64,000 bases of DNA, taken from the NCBI RefSeq assembly GCF_008579165.1, contig NZ_BKCN01000012.1; one strand, 5' to 3'. The notes beneath the pieces were generated by a model, which saw only the letters and a program-made list of their open reading frames with translations, was not told the DNA's origin and made no database searches. Position 1 is the first letter of the stretch; the number at the start of each line of letters is the position of its first letter. Below, one piece after another: positions 28,106-36,951 of this stretch. The stretch comes from Iodidimonas nitroreducens (GTDB taxonomy: Bacteria > Pseudomonadota > Alphaproteobacteria > Sphingomonadales > Rhodothalassiaceae). The translations under genes and the position numbers were made by a program.

Positions 28106-30370
28106 ATGGTTTCGATGGTCGCGTTTTTTAAAGCCCTTGTCGGTTTTGTTTTTTTGATGGGGATGATGATGCCCGCATTTTCGTATGCCGAAGATCTGAC
28201 CATCGCCCGGATGGTTGGCAGCCCCGCGCTTGATGGGCCAAAGGTGAATGGCCTGAAGCTTGCGCCCGATGGCAGCCGGGTCACCTTTTTAAAGGGCAAG
28301 GAGCGGGATTTCCGCATTCAGGACCTGTGGGAATATCATATCGAAACGGGTGAAACCCGGCTTTTAGTGGATAGCGATGATATTTTGGGGGGTGTGGCCG
28401 AAGACCTGAGCGAGGTGGAAAAAGCCCGCCGGGAACGCCAGCGCATTTCCGCCAGCGGCATTGTTCAGTATCAATTTTCCAAAGATGGACAAAGCCTTCT
28501 CTTTCCCTTGGGCGGGGATCTTCATGTCTATGATATCAAGGCAGGCAAAGCGAAAAGGCTGACGGAAACCGAGGGCTTTGAAACGGATGCCAAATTCTCG
28601 CCCAAAGGCGCCTATGTGTCGTTCATCCGCGATCAGAATCTGTTTGTCGTGAATGTCAAAAACGGCGTTGAAAAGCAGCTCACTCATGAGGGCAGCGGCC
28701 CTGTTCTGATGGGTATGGCGGAATTTGTGGCACAGGAAGAAATGGATCGCGATACCGGCTATTGGTGGGCCCCCGATGAAAGCCATATCGCCTTCACCCG
28801 GGTTGATGAAAGCCCGGTGCAGGTCGTTGATCGTTATGAACTTTCGGAAAATGGCGGGGTCACGACCATTGCCCAGCGCTATCCTTTTGCCGGAACCGCC
28901 AATGTGCTCATCGAACTGGGCGTGGTCAGCCTCGAAAGCGGAGAAATCGACTGGATCAATCTGGGCGAGGAAAAGGATATTTATCTGGCGCGGGTGAATT
29001 GGCTGCCCGATAGCCGCCATCTGGCCTTTCAAAGGGAAAGCCGCGATCAAAAGCGCCTCGATCTGGTTTTTTCCCATATCAGTTCGGGCAAGCAATGGGT
29101 GGCCATCACCGAAAGGGCGGAAAGCTGGATCAATCTGCATCATGATCTGAAATTTCTCGAAAACAGTGATCGGTTCATCTGGTCATCGGAAAAAAGCGGG
29201 TTTCGGCATCTGTATCTCCATGATCTGGAAGGCCGCGAAATCGGCGCGCTGACCGCCGGGGACTGGGTGGCGGCCAAGCTGGAGCGCGTGGATGGAGAGG
29301 CAGGCGCCGTTTATTTTTCGGGCTTCAAGGATGGCCCCACCGAGCGGCATCTTTATCAGGCAACGCTTGAGCCCGATCCCCAATCCATCACCCGTCTCAC
29401 CAAGGAAGAAGGCTGGCATGATATCAGCCTCTCGGATGATGCGTCTGTGTTTGTGGATAGCTATTCAGCACCGCGCACGCCGCCGCGGGTGGCCCTTAAA
29501 ACCATCAAGGGTGATCTGGTCACCTGGATCGAGAAGAATGAATTGGATGCCGATCATCCTTATGCGCCCTTTCTTGATCATCATGCCACAAGCAGCTTTG
29601 GCACCATCAAGGCTGAAGATGGTACGGATCTTTATTATGAACTGATGAAACCGGCGGATTTCGACGAAGCGAAAACCTATCCCGCGATCATCAATGTTTA
29701 TGGCGGACCGGGGGTGCAAAGGGTGCGGAAAAGCTGGTCCATCGATTTCGATCAGATCCTCACCCGCAATGGCTATATCGTTTTAAAGCTGGATAATCGC
29801 GGTTCCGCCAATAGGGGCAAGGCTTTTGAGGATGTGCTGTACCGCAAGATGGGCCATAGCGAAGTGATCGATCAGGTGGCGGGGGCGAAATATCTGGCGG
29901 CACAGGATTATATCGATGGCGCACGCATCGGCGTTTATGGCTGGTCTTATGGCGGCTATATGACGATCCATCTGCTGGCGCAGGCCCCCGATGTTTTCAA
30001 GGCCGGGATGTCTGTGGCACCGGTTTCTGATTGGCGCCTATATGATACCCATTATACCGAACGCTATCTTGGCCAGCCTGATGCAAAGGATGAGGCATCA
30101 AAAGCTGGGCGCGATGTTTATGCCGAGGCATCGGTTTTTGGCCATCTTGGCGATATGAAGCCCAACAGCCTGCGGCTGGTGCATGGGATGGCCGATGATA
30201 ATGTGTTTTTCGATCATGCGGTGAAGCTGATGTCGGTTCTGCAAAATGAGGGCATCGGCTTTGAATTGATGACCTATCCCGGTAAAAAGCATCGCATCAG
30301 CGGTGAGGCGACCCGGGCGCATCTATGGTCTGGGGCACTGGATTTCTTTGATCGAAAGCTGAAGCCTTGA
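28106..30370 (+). CDS. Secreted S9 family dipeptidyl peptidase (DPP IV-like)
   Basis: About 754 residues from ATG 28106 (GGGA upstream). Signal peptide (FFKALVGFVFLMGMMMPAFSYA). N-terminal DPP IV beta-propeller (about 40-490; FAGTANVLIELGVV, ITERAESWINLHHDL) and a C-terminal alpha/beta-hydrolase with nucleophile GWSYGGYM, acid in HGMADDNVFF and His in GKKHRISG. It cleaves dipeptides (typically X-Pro or X-Ala) from peptide N-termini outside the cytoplasm. Its stop abuts the modC stop base to base (30370/30371). A protein-scavenging role is consistent with the adjoining secretion system but is inferred. Confidence 0.92.
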   Translation: MVSMVAFFKALVGFVFLMGMMMPAFSYAEDLTIARMVGSPALDGPKVNGLKLAPDGSRVTFLKGKERDFRIQDLWEYHIETGETRLLVDSDDILGGVAEDLSEVEKARRERQRISASGIVQYQFSKDGQSLLFPLGGDLHVYDIKAGKAKRLTETEGFETDAKFSPKGAYVSFIRDQNLFVVNVKNGVEKQLTHEGSGPVLMGMAEFVAQEEMDRDTGYWWAPDESHIAFTRVDESPVQVVDRYELSENGGVTTIAQRYPFAGTANVLIELGVVSLESGEIDWINLGEEKDIYLARVNWLPDSRHLAFQRESRDQKRLDLVFSHISSGKQWVAITERAESWINLHHDLKFLENSDRFIWSSEKSGFRHLYLHDLEGREIGALTAGDWVAAKLERVDGEAGAVYFSGFKDGPTERHLYQATLEPDPQSITRLTKEEGWHDISLSDDASVFVDSYSAPRTPPRVALKTIKGDLVTWIEKNELDADHPYAPFLDHHATSSFGTIKAEDGTDLYYELMKPADFDEAKTYPAIINVYGGPGVQRVRKSWSIDFDQILTRNGYIVLKLDNRGSANRGKAFEDVLYRKMGHSEVIDQVAGAKYLAAQDYIDGARIGVYGWSYGGYMTIHLLAQAPDVFKAGMSVAPVSDWRLYDTHYTERYLGQPDAKDEASKAGRDVYAEASVFGHLGDMKPNSLRLVHGMADDNVFFDHAVKLMSVLQNEGIGFELMTYPGKKHRISGEATRAHLWSGALDFFDRKLKP

Positions 30371-31107
30371 TCATGATGGCTGCGGAATGCCCATCGCCCT
30401 CAGCGCTTCAGGCTGCGAAAGCACATCCGGAACCGGGCCATGGGCGATCATCTGCCCGTCTTCGATCACCATGATCTGGTCGGCAAGGCGTTCGGCCTCG
30501 TGCATATCATGGGTGACGAGGATGATCGGCATGATCTGATCGGGAGCATGGTGGCTCTGCCGCAGTTGATGGCGCAAGGCGATGATTTCGCCATAAAGGC
30601 CTTCGCGGGTGCGGCGATCGAGGGCGGCAAAAGGTTCATCGAGCAAAAGCGCCTTGGGGCGTCGGGCCAGCGCTCGAGCCAGAGCCACACGCTGTTGCTG
30701 GCCGTTGGAAAGGGCTGCGGGCTTGCGCTTTTCCAGCCCTTTTAAATTCACCAAAGCGAGCAGCCTTTCCGCCTCGGCCATTTTTTCGCCCGAGCCCAGA
30801 TCATCGATGGCGCAGGCCACATTCTGGATCGCCGACATATGCGGAAAAAGGGCATAGGATTGAAACACCATTCCCACCCGCCTTTGGCGCGGGGGCAGAT
30901 TGATAGCACGATCCGTATCGAGCCACAGGTCGTCAGAAACCGATAGGCGCGCCATGGCCGGGGTGTAAAGTCCGGCGATCGTGCGCAGGATGGTGGTTTT
31001 CCCCGCCCCTGAATGGCCCACTAAAGCCAGCATTGCCCCTGGTTCGAGTTGCAAATCAATGGCGAGGGGGATGGGGCTTTCGGCTTGATGCTCAGCTTCA
31101 AAGTCAT
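30371..31107 (-). CDS. modC: Molybdate ABC transporter ATPase ModC, lacking TOBE domain (one frame break)
   Basis: About 245 residues. ABC ATPase with Walker A VGHSGAGKTT, Q-loop MVFQSYALFPHM, signature LSNGQQQRVALARALA, Walker B ALLLDEPFAALD and H-loop VTHDMHEAERL. Classical ModC is about 350 residues with a C-terminal TOBE (molybdate-sensing) domain; this one stops after the ATPase. The start ATG 31105-31107 overlaps the modB stop (ATGA). One G is missing near 31083, which otherwise splits the first 25 bases of coding sequence from the rest. Confidence 0.88.
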
Positions 31108-31775
31108 CGCGACATCCTCCACCCCAAGCGCCCCGACAGCCATGTGGTGAGGGCGATGGTAAAGAGTGAAAGGGTCACCAAAAAGCCCGACATTAAAGCC
31201 GCGCCCCGTTGATCGAAGCTTTGCACCCGATCATAAATGGCAATGGCGATGGTTTTTGTTTCGCCGGGAATGGCCCCGCCCACCATTAAAACAATGCCAA
31301 ATTCGCCCAATGTATGGGCAAATGTCAGCACCATGGCGGTGAGAATCCCCGGCCAGGCAATGGGAAGCTCGATCAGCCAAAGACTGCGCCAGGGCGAGAG
31401 GCCGCATGTTTGAGCCGCTTCACGCAGATCTTTGGGGATGGCTTCAAATCCCCTTTGTGCGGGCTGGATCGCAAAGGGCAGATTGAACAGAACGGACGCC
31501 ACCACCAATCCTTCAAAGCTGAAGACCAAAGAATGACCGAATGTGTTTTGCCAGAAGGCGCCGATCCAGGATGCCTTGCCAAATCCAACCAGCAGATAAA
31601 ATCCAAACACTGTGGGCGGCAAAACCAAAGGCAGCATGATCAGGGCTTCGGCCAGCGCTTTTCCCCGAAAATTGCGATAAGCCAGCAGCCTGCTGATCAG
31701 CAAGGTGATAGGGAGCAGGATGGCGACCGTCCATCCCGCCAAGCGCAGAGACAGCCAAAGCGCCGTCCAATCCAT
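31104..31775 (-). CDS. modB: Molybdate ABC transporter permease ModB
   Basis: 223 residues, intact. Five to six membrane segments and the permease EAA loop (EAAQTCGLSPWRSLWLIELPIAWPG with HTLGEFGIVLMVGG). MLPLVLPPTVFGFYLL is characteristic of ModB. It forms the inner-membrane channel with ModC. It follows modA by 3 bases. Confidence 0.94.
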   Translation of the reverse strand: MDWTALWLSLRLAGWTVAILLPITLLISRLLAYRNFRGKALAEALIMLPLVLPPTVFGFYLLVGFGKASWIGAFWQNTFGHSLVFSFEGLVVASVLFNLPFAIQPAQRGFEAIPKDLREAAQTCGLSPWRSLWLIELPIAWPGILTAMVLTFAHTLGEFGIVLMVGGAIPGETKTIAIAIYDRVQSFDQRGAALMSGFLVTLSLFTIALTTWLSGRLGWRMSR

Positions 31776-31778
31776 GGC

Positions 31779-32605
31779 TCAGGACTCCGGCAGACTGAAG
31801 CCATAATCACGCATGATCGCGCGGGCTTTCTCGGTGTTCATATAGGCGTAAAAATCTTCGGCGATGGCCCCGGCACCCTTCAGACGCACCATGCGCTGGC
31901 GCAAAGGCTGATGCCAATCGGCCGGGATCAGGGCATAGCGGCCGCGTGTTTTAAGCTGAGGCGAGAGTGCCAAAGAATAAGCGATGATGCCGCCTTCGCT
32001 ATTGCCGGAAAGGGCAAATTGCGCCGCTTGGCTCACATTTTCACCCAGCACTAAAAAGGGCTCGATGGCTGGCCAGATGCCTTTATGGATCAGGCTTCCT
32101 TTGCCCGCGCGCCATAAGGGGCATGATCGGGATTGGCGATGGCAAAATGGGCGATGGCCTTTTCATCAAGCAGACTTGCCAGATGATCGAGATGGGCATC
32201 GGTTTTCAGCTTTGAACCATGGGGGACCATCAAAACGATGCGCCCTTCGGCATAAAGATCGCCTTCATCCATGGTAAGGCCCAATCGGTGAAGATCGGCG
32301 ATATAGGCTTCATCGGCGGCCATGAAGATCTGATAGGGCGCGCCCTGGCGGATCTGCTGCGCGAATTGTCCGGTGGAGCCATAAGAAACCCGGACCTTAT
32401 GGCCGGTATCCTTTTCAAAAGTCGTGATGATATCAGACAGGGCAAAGCGCAGATCAGAAGCGGCGGCAATGACCGGAGATCGATCCTGCGCGGCTGCAAG
32501 GCCATAAAAAGCCAAAGATAATACCGCCACCACCATCAACCGAAGCACAGCCGCCCTGAAAGCGGGCAGGGGGTGATAATGGCTAAGGCAGCAAAAATTC
32601 GGCAT
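31779..32605 (-). CDS. modA: Molybdate-binding periplasmic protein ModA (one frame break)
   Basis: About 275 residues. Signal peptide (RLMVVAVLSLAFYGLAAA). Oxyanion-binding motifs AAASDLRFAL and SYGSTGQFAQQIRQGAPYQIFMAADE. The C-terminal part (GNSEGGIIAYSLAL, FYAYMNTEKARAIMRDYGF) is in another frame; one base is missing near 32093 (GAAGCCTGATCC for GAAGCCCTGATCC). First gene of modABC, directly downstream of a ModE-type operator. The start is uncertain, because the RBS before ATG 32605 is weak and the methionine before VVAVLSL is an alternative. Confidence 0.9.
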
Positions 32606-32621
32606 CGGGTCAATATCTCCG

Positions 32622-32643
32622 GTTATGTTTCGTCAAACATAAC
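32622..32643. promoter_or_regulatory. Putative ModE operator upstream of modA
   Basis: GTTATGTTT (32622-32630), CGTC, AAACATAAC (32635-32643): a perfect nine-base dyad of 22 bases in the 65-base gap between modE and modA. It resembles the known ModE-box (GTTATAT-spacer-ATATAAC). ModE with molybdate represses mod transcription, so this probably places modABC under molybdate control. Confidence 0.75.
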
Positions 32644-32670
32644 ACATCGGATGGCTGCTTGCTGCAACCC

Positions 32671-33063
32671 TTATTCCTCGATGGCCTGATCTTTGAGCAG
32701 GGAGGAGAGAGCCATAAGGCTGGCCACACTGCTGAAGGCAGCATCATTTTGTACTTGGCGATAAAGGTTCAAAACCGCTTTGCCATTCGGGGTGAGCAGG
32801 GCACCGCCACCCCCCGGTCCGCCCCGGCTGCTTTCCACAAGGGGATCGCGGAACATGGCATTCAGGTCTTCGATCAACATCCATGCCCGTTTATAGCTCA
32901 TGCCCATGGCCCGCCCGGCAGCGGAAATCGAGCCTTTTTGCGCAATCTGATCGAGCAGGGCGGCCTTGCCCGGGCCAATCATGGCCTTGGGCCCGAAAAC
33001 AATCCGGATATGCAGGCGGGGCGGTTCGTTTATGTTGATCATCTCGTCAGCTTTTAAGCCCAT
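32671..33063 (-). CDS. modE: ModE-type molybdate regulator, DNA-binding domain only
   Basis: 130 residues. LysR-like winged helix with the ModE signatures GPGKAALLDQIAQKGSISAAGRAMGMSYKRAW (shown in part), LIEDLN, and SRGGPGGGGALLTPNGKAVLNLYR. Full-length ModE has two extra TOBE domains that bind molybdate; here they are absent, as is the TOBE of ModC. It lies immediately upstream of modA in the same orientation. A stand-alone ModE N-terminal domain is a known variant, but how it senses molybdate is unclear. Confidence 0.88.
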   Translation of the reverse strand: MGLKADEMININEPPRLHIRIVFGPKAMIGPGKAALLDQIAQKGSISAAGRAMGMSYKRAWMLIEDLNAMFRDPLVESSRGGPGGGGALLTPNGKAVLNLYRQVQNDAAFSSVASLMALSSLLKDQAIEE

Positions 33064-33108
33064 TGCGCCCTGCTCGTGTTGATGCCGGATCAGCCTTGGA
33101 ATCTATCA

Positions 33109-33139
33109 GCAAAAGGCCCCAGGAAGCGAAGCCTTTTGC
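33109..33139 (-). terminator. Hairpin after the small membrane protein gene
   Basis: GCAAAAGGC (33109-33117) and GCCTTTTGC (33131-33139) form a perfect nine-pair stem with a 13-base loop, 22 bases beyond the stop of the gene at 33161. The T-run lies inside the stem, so it is a plausible but weaker intrinsic terminator separating that gene from modE. Confidence 0.5.
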
Positions 33140-33160
33140 ATGTTCAAAAAGGCATTTGGA

Positions 33161-33625
33161 TCAATGGGCTGTTTGCGATGATGCGTGTTGGCGCTCTTCC
33201 AGCTTGGTAAAAATTGCGCCCATCACCAACCCATAGATAACATGCAGAACAAAGGTCATGATCGGTGCCATGATCCCCATATTCAGGCCAAAAACCCCGG
33301 CTCCGGCCATGGGCATGGGTAGGATCATCATCAAAAGCCATGCCGCAATCGAAAAAGAAATGCCTTTCATCATAGAGCTGCTGCCCGGCCATAGCTTCAG
33401 GCCGGCCACGAACAAAGCCCCCCAGATGATCGATCCGATGACAAAATGCATCACCCAGCCAATCATTGGATTGGCAGGCATTTGAAGCATATTTGCACTC
33501 ATGCCCGAAAGCATCTTGATCACATTCAGTTCCGGCATGATTCCCATAGCACCTTTCATCAGCATGATTGCTGAAAGCACCACAGTGGCAATAAATGCCG
33601 CAATGATTCCATTGATGTATGACAT
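33161..33625 (-). CDS. Small four-helix membrane protein (DUF6789-like)
   Basis: 154 residues, intact. Four hydrophobic segments (IAAFIATVVLSAIMLM; MIGWVMHFVIGSIIWGALFVAGL; ISFSIAAWLLMMILPMPMAGAGVFG; PIMTFVLHVIYGLVMGAIF), unusually rich in Met and Gly. The pattern resembles DUF6789 proteins, small Met-rich inner-membrane proteins of unknown role. No operon partner; the 274-base region upstream also serves the divergent TonB receptor. Confidence 0.7.
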   Translation of the reverse strand: MSYINGIIAAFIATVVLSAIMLMKGAMGIMPELNVIKMLSGMSANMLQMPANPMIGWVMHFVIGSIIWGALFVAGLKLWPGSSSMMKGISFSIAAWLLMMILPMPMAGAGVFGLNMGIMAPIMTFVLHVIYGLVMGAIFTKLEERQHASSQTAH

Positions 33626-33899
33626 GTGATTATCCTGTTCCTGTTAGCACTTTTATCGAATTACAAGGGTCACCCCTTTCGCAAAAACGATTTTCATTAT
33701 GAAATGTTCCCCAATCCCGCATAACCCAATGCCCTGCAGCTTTTGATTGCAGTTGACGAGCGGATATCTGAGCGCAAGACGTATAAATCTCACCGTCATT
33801 GGAAGGTCATAATAGCGATACAGGAATGACATTAACCGTCTCTAGCTGTGCCTTGGTGGTGTTTCACCGCACGAACAATAGCACAAAGGGGAAACGGTC
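33626..33899. promoter_or_regulatory. Divergent intergenic region before TonB-dependent receptor
   Basis: 274 bases, no coding potential. It must contain promoters in both directions. No Fur-box-like or other convincing operator was recognised. Confidence 0.3.
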
Positions 33900-36248
33900 A
33901 TGTTATCGAAGGCTCATAGACGGTCGGCCTTATTATCAGGGATTGCCCTGATTTCTATTATCAATGGGGTATCAAACAGCGCTTGGGCGCAGCAGTCTGT
34001 CGAGACGGATGCGGCGGATCGAGGCATGCTGGAGGAAATCATCGTCACTGCGCAAAAGCGCGAGCAGGCGGCCATCGATGTGCCAATCACCATGACGACC
34101 TTCAGCCCGGAATTTCTGGCCCGCCAGGGGATCGATGAAATGGACCGCCTGTCGGATTTCATCCCGGGCGTGCGGATTGATGAGCAAAGCGTCAATAATC
34201 CTGCGATCAATGTGCGCGGGATCACGACCGATAATGGCGCCGCCACCACCCAGCCCCGGGTTTCGGTGTTCCAGGATGGGGTGGATATCAGCCGTCCGCG
34301 TGGATCATCGATTGCCTTGTTCGATCTGGAGCGGGTCGAGGTTTTGAAAGGGCCGCAAAGCACGCTTTTGGGCCGGGGCGCGATGGTGGGGGCGATCAAT
34401 TTCATTTCAGCCCGGCCTGAGAATACCACCAATGGCTCATTTGCGGCTGAAGTGGGGGATTTCGACCGGCGCAAGATCGAGGGGCATTTCAACACCCCGA
34501 TCATTGATGATCTGTTGTTATTCCGCATCGCCGGGCAATATCGCGAGCGGGATGGCCATATCAAAAACATCACCGGTGAAGCGCAATCGCAAAATCCCAA
34601 TGCAAGGCTTAGGGGCAGCGATTTGCAGGGCATCGGCACCTTTGCCCTGCGGGGATCCCTTGCTTATACCCCGGAAAGCCCGTTTTCCACGACCCTGATC
34701 ATTAATTATCAAAATGATGATCAGCCCGGCACATCCTTTAAAAGCACGGTGGTGGCGCCTACGGGCGGCGATACCAGCCCTTTCAGCTTTGCCGAATTCG
34801 ATCAGGGTGCCGATCTTGGTATCGAGCGTGAACTTTGGAGCGCAACCCTCAATAGCCGCTATGAGATTTCCGATGTTTTAGGCTTCAGTGCGATCACCAG
34901 TTGGCGGACGTTCGATGCCGTTGAACTCTTTGATGCCGATGGGTTTCAGGCGCGCTTTTTGGAATTTATCGAAGATGCATCAAGCGATCAGTTGAGCCAT
35001 GAAATGCGGCTCGATTATGATGCGGGCAATGGTTTTGCCGGTTTTATCGGGGCCAATTTCTTTTATGAAAAGGGCACCCAGCGCGTTGTTTCGGTCACCG
35101 ATGAGCGGGTGTTTGCCAATCTGATACTTGGAACCCCTTTTGTGGGGGCGGATGGCCAGGTTAATCTTGTGCCCGGCTTTCCCGATGATCCCTTCATCGA
35201 AGAACAAACCAATCGGGGTGAAAATTACAGCTATGATCTGTTCGGCGATGCCTCTTGGGCGGTAACCGATCGGCTGGAATTGACCGGTGGTGTGCGCTTT
35301 TCATTTTCGGATGTGGAAAGTGCGCTGATTGTGCCGGATTTCTCACCTAACCGCGCGCCCAGCTTCCCCAATAATTTTGTTTTGCCCTTGTTCCGCATCG
35401 GCGCGGCGGGCAGCGGGATCGATGAAAGGGATGAAACCTTTACCGGTATCACCGGTCGCATCGCGGCCCGCTATGCGCTCACCGATACGCTCAATGCCTA
35501 TATCAGCTATGCGCGCGGTCGGCGGCCCGAAACTTTGGAAGAGCAAGGGGCCACCAATCTGATCGAGATTTTCAAGGAAGAAACCCTCAATAGCTATGAA
35601 GCCGGGCTGAAATCCAGCTTCCTTGGCGGCCGGATGACCCTTGATGCGGCTGTTTTCTACTATGATTTCAATAATTTCCTGACAACTATCGACAATCCGG
35701 AGACCACGACTTTGGATGCCATCACATCCGATGATGGAGAAGCCAGCACTATTGGTTTTGAGGCGGATCTGCGCTGGCAGGTGATCCCGGAATTGTTCTT
35801 CTTTGCCAATTATGGCTTTCTTGATTCCAAAATATCAGGAGATGAAGCCAAATTCGGGCCGAAAGATACGGTTGGTTTCGTTGCGGGGGATCGCTTTCGG
35901 ATCAGCCCCAAACATTCTTTTGCCATCGGGGCCGATCTATTGGTGCCCATCGGCAAAGGGGTGAGCTTTTACCTCAATCCCAGCTATACCTATACCAGCC
36001 GTATCTTTTTCACTGATGATAATCAGCAAAGCGGCGGCGTTAATCAGCAGCCTTCTTTTGGGCTTGCAGATTTGCGCGGGGGCTTTCAGGTGCGGGATGG
36101 CCAGCTTTCCATCGGGGGCTTTGTGGAAAATGCCTTCGATAAGAATTTCCTGATTGATAGCGGAAATACAGGTGGTGGATTTGGCTTGCCGACCCAGATT
36201 GCCGGGCCGCCCCGGATGTTCGGCCTTGAGGTGCGCGGGCGTTTCTAG
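33900..36248 (+). CDS. TonB-dependent outer-membrane receptor
   Basis: 782 residues, intact. Signal peptide ending SAWA (residue about 30), TonB-box region EEIIVTAQKREQ, plug domain (about 55-160; DFIPGVRIDEQ, INVRGI, VEVLKGPQSTLLGRGAMVGAINF) and a large beta barrel with C-terminal FGLEVRGRF ending in Phe. It imports a large or scarce ligand across the outer membrane using TonB energy. The plug sequence is of the broad sphingomonad/Kordiimonas-like class, and the ligand cannot be inferred. No TonB, ExbBD or uptake partner is adjacent. Strong RBS (GGGGAAA). Confidence 0.9.
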   Translation: MLSKAHRRSALLSGIALISIINGVSNSAWAQQSVETDAADRGMLEEIIVTAQKREQAAIDVPITMTTFSPEFLARQGIDEMDRLSDFIPGVRIDEQSVNNPAINVRGITTDNGAATTQPRVSVFQDGVDISRPRGSSIALFDLERVEVLKGPQSTLLGRGAMVGAINFISARPENTTNGSFAAEVGDFDRRKIEGHFNTPIIDDLLLFRIAGQYRERDGHIKNITGEAQSQNPNARLRGSDLQGIGTFALRGSLAYTPESPFSTTLIINYQNDDQPGTSFKSTVVAPTGGDTSPFSFAEFDQGADLGIERELWSATLNSRYEISDVLGFSAITSWRTFDAVELFDADGFQARFLEFIEDASSDQLSHEMRLDYDAGNGFAGFIGANFFYEKGTQRVVSVTDERVFANLILGTPFVGADGQVNLVPGFPDDPFIEEQTNRGENYSYDLFGDASWAVTDRLELTGGVRFSFSDVESALIVPDFSPNRAPSFPNNFVLPLFRIGAAGSGIDERDETFTGITGRIAARYALTDTLNAYISYARGRRPETLEEQGATNLIEIFKEETLNSYEAGLKSSFLGGRMTLDAAVFYYDFNNFLTTIDNPETTTLDAITSDDGEASTIGFEADLRWQVIPELFFFANYGFLDSKISGDEAKFGPKDTVGFVAGDRFRISPKHSFAIGADLLVPIGKGVSFYLNPSYTYTSRIFFTDDNQQSGGVNQQPSFGLADLRGGFQVRDGQLSIGGFVENAFDKNFLIDSGNTGGGFGLPTQIAGPPRMFGLEVRGRF

Positions 36249-36270
36249 ATAACCGCGCAGGCTTGTCAAT

Positions 36271-36322
36271 CAGCCGCGTGCCCGGATCATCAAAGGGATG
36301 AGAGGGGCACGCGGTTGTTTTT
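36271..36322 (+). terminator. Intrinsic terminator of the TonB receptor gene
   Basis: CCGCGTGCCC (36274-36283) pairs perfectly with GGGCACGCGG (36305-36314), extendable to 13 pairs with a G-U, followed by TTGTTTTT. It lies 26 bases after the receptor stop. Confidence 0.85.
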
Positions 36323-36329
36323 GGCTCAT

Positions 36330-36944
36330 CTATTCTTTGAACAGCATGAACAGCGTGGGATCATCAGGGGCCCCGGTCGCGGGAAGCCCACGCGCAGCCT
36401 GAAAGCGGGTGATCGCCGATTTCAAATCATCCTCGCCTTGCGCCGATGGATTGTGAAAGCCCAGTTCGGCCAAGCGTTCGCGGATGCGATCAAGGGTGCT
36501 GCGATAAAGCCGCATGGAATTGCTGGCCCCCGCAATCTCGACAAGGGGGCTTTCAGTTTTCACCGCATCGGGCTTTAAGCTTTTGGTCATGGCATAAACT
36601 GCCGCGAAAAAAGGCTCATCGGCATTGGCGCTACACCAGTTTTTCAAGGAAATCGCGATATAGCCATCCGATTGCCAATCAACGATATCATAAATGCCGG
36701 TTTCATATTGATTGACCGCGGTGAGATAGCCCGAAGCCCAGCCGAAATAGGCATCGATCCGATCATCGCGGGCATCGAGGGATTCGACAAAAGCGCTGCA
36801 TTTCGCAAGCCCCATGCCCTTGATCGCCAGATTGCCGTCTTTATCGGCGGCCTGTGCGGCACCCCCACCAAAAGCGGTGGCGGCAAACAGGAAACCGCTG
36901 AGCACGAGGCTCAGCGGCAGTTTTTTGGAAGGGGTATTAATCAT
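36330..36944 (-). CDS. Secreted protein with C-terminal peptidoglycan-binding-like domain
   Basis: 204 residues. Signal peptide (LSLVLSGFLFAATAFGGGAAQA). The middle region has two cysteines (LAKCSAFVES, LKNWCSANADEP) likely joined by a disulphide and resembles small HdeA/Rap1a-like periplasmic proteins. The C-terminus (LAELGFHNPSAQGEDDLKSA, FQAARGLPATGAPDDPTLFML) matches the peptidoglycan-binding domain 1 pattern. Specific function unknown. The nuclease gene follows on the same strand, 8 bases away, so the order is nuclease then this gene in one transcript. Confidence 0.65.
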   Translation of the reverse strand: MINTPSKKLPLSLVLSGFLFAATAFGGGAAQAADKDGNLAIKGMGLAKCSAFVESLDARDDRIDAYFGWASGYLTAVNQYETGIYDIVDWQSDGYIAISLKNWCSANADEPFFAAVYAMTKSLKPDAVKTESPLVEIAGASNSMRLYRSTLDRIRERLAELGFHNPSAQGEDDLKSAITRFQAARGLPATGAPDDPTLFMLFKE

Positions 36945-36951
36945 AAAATAC

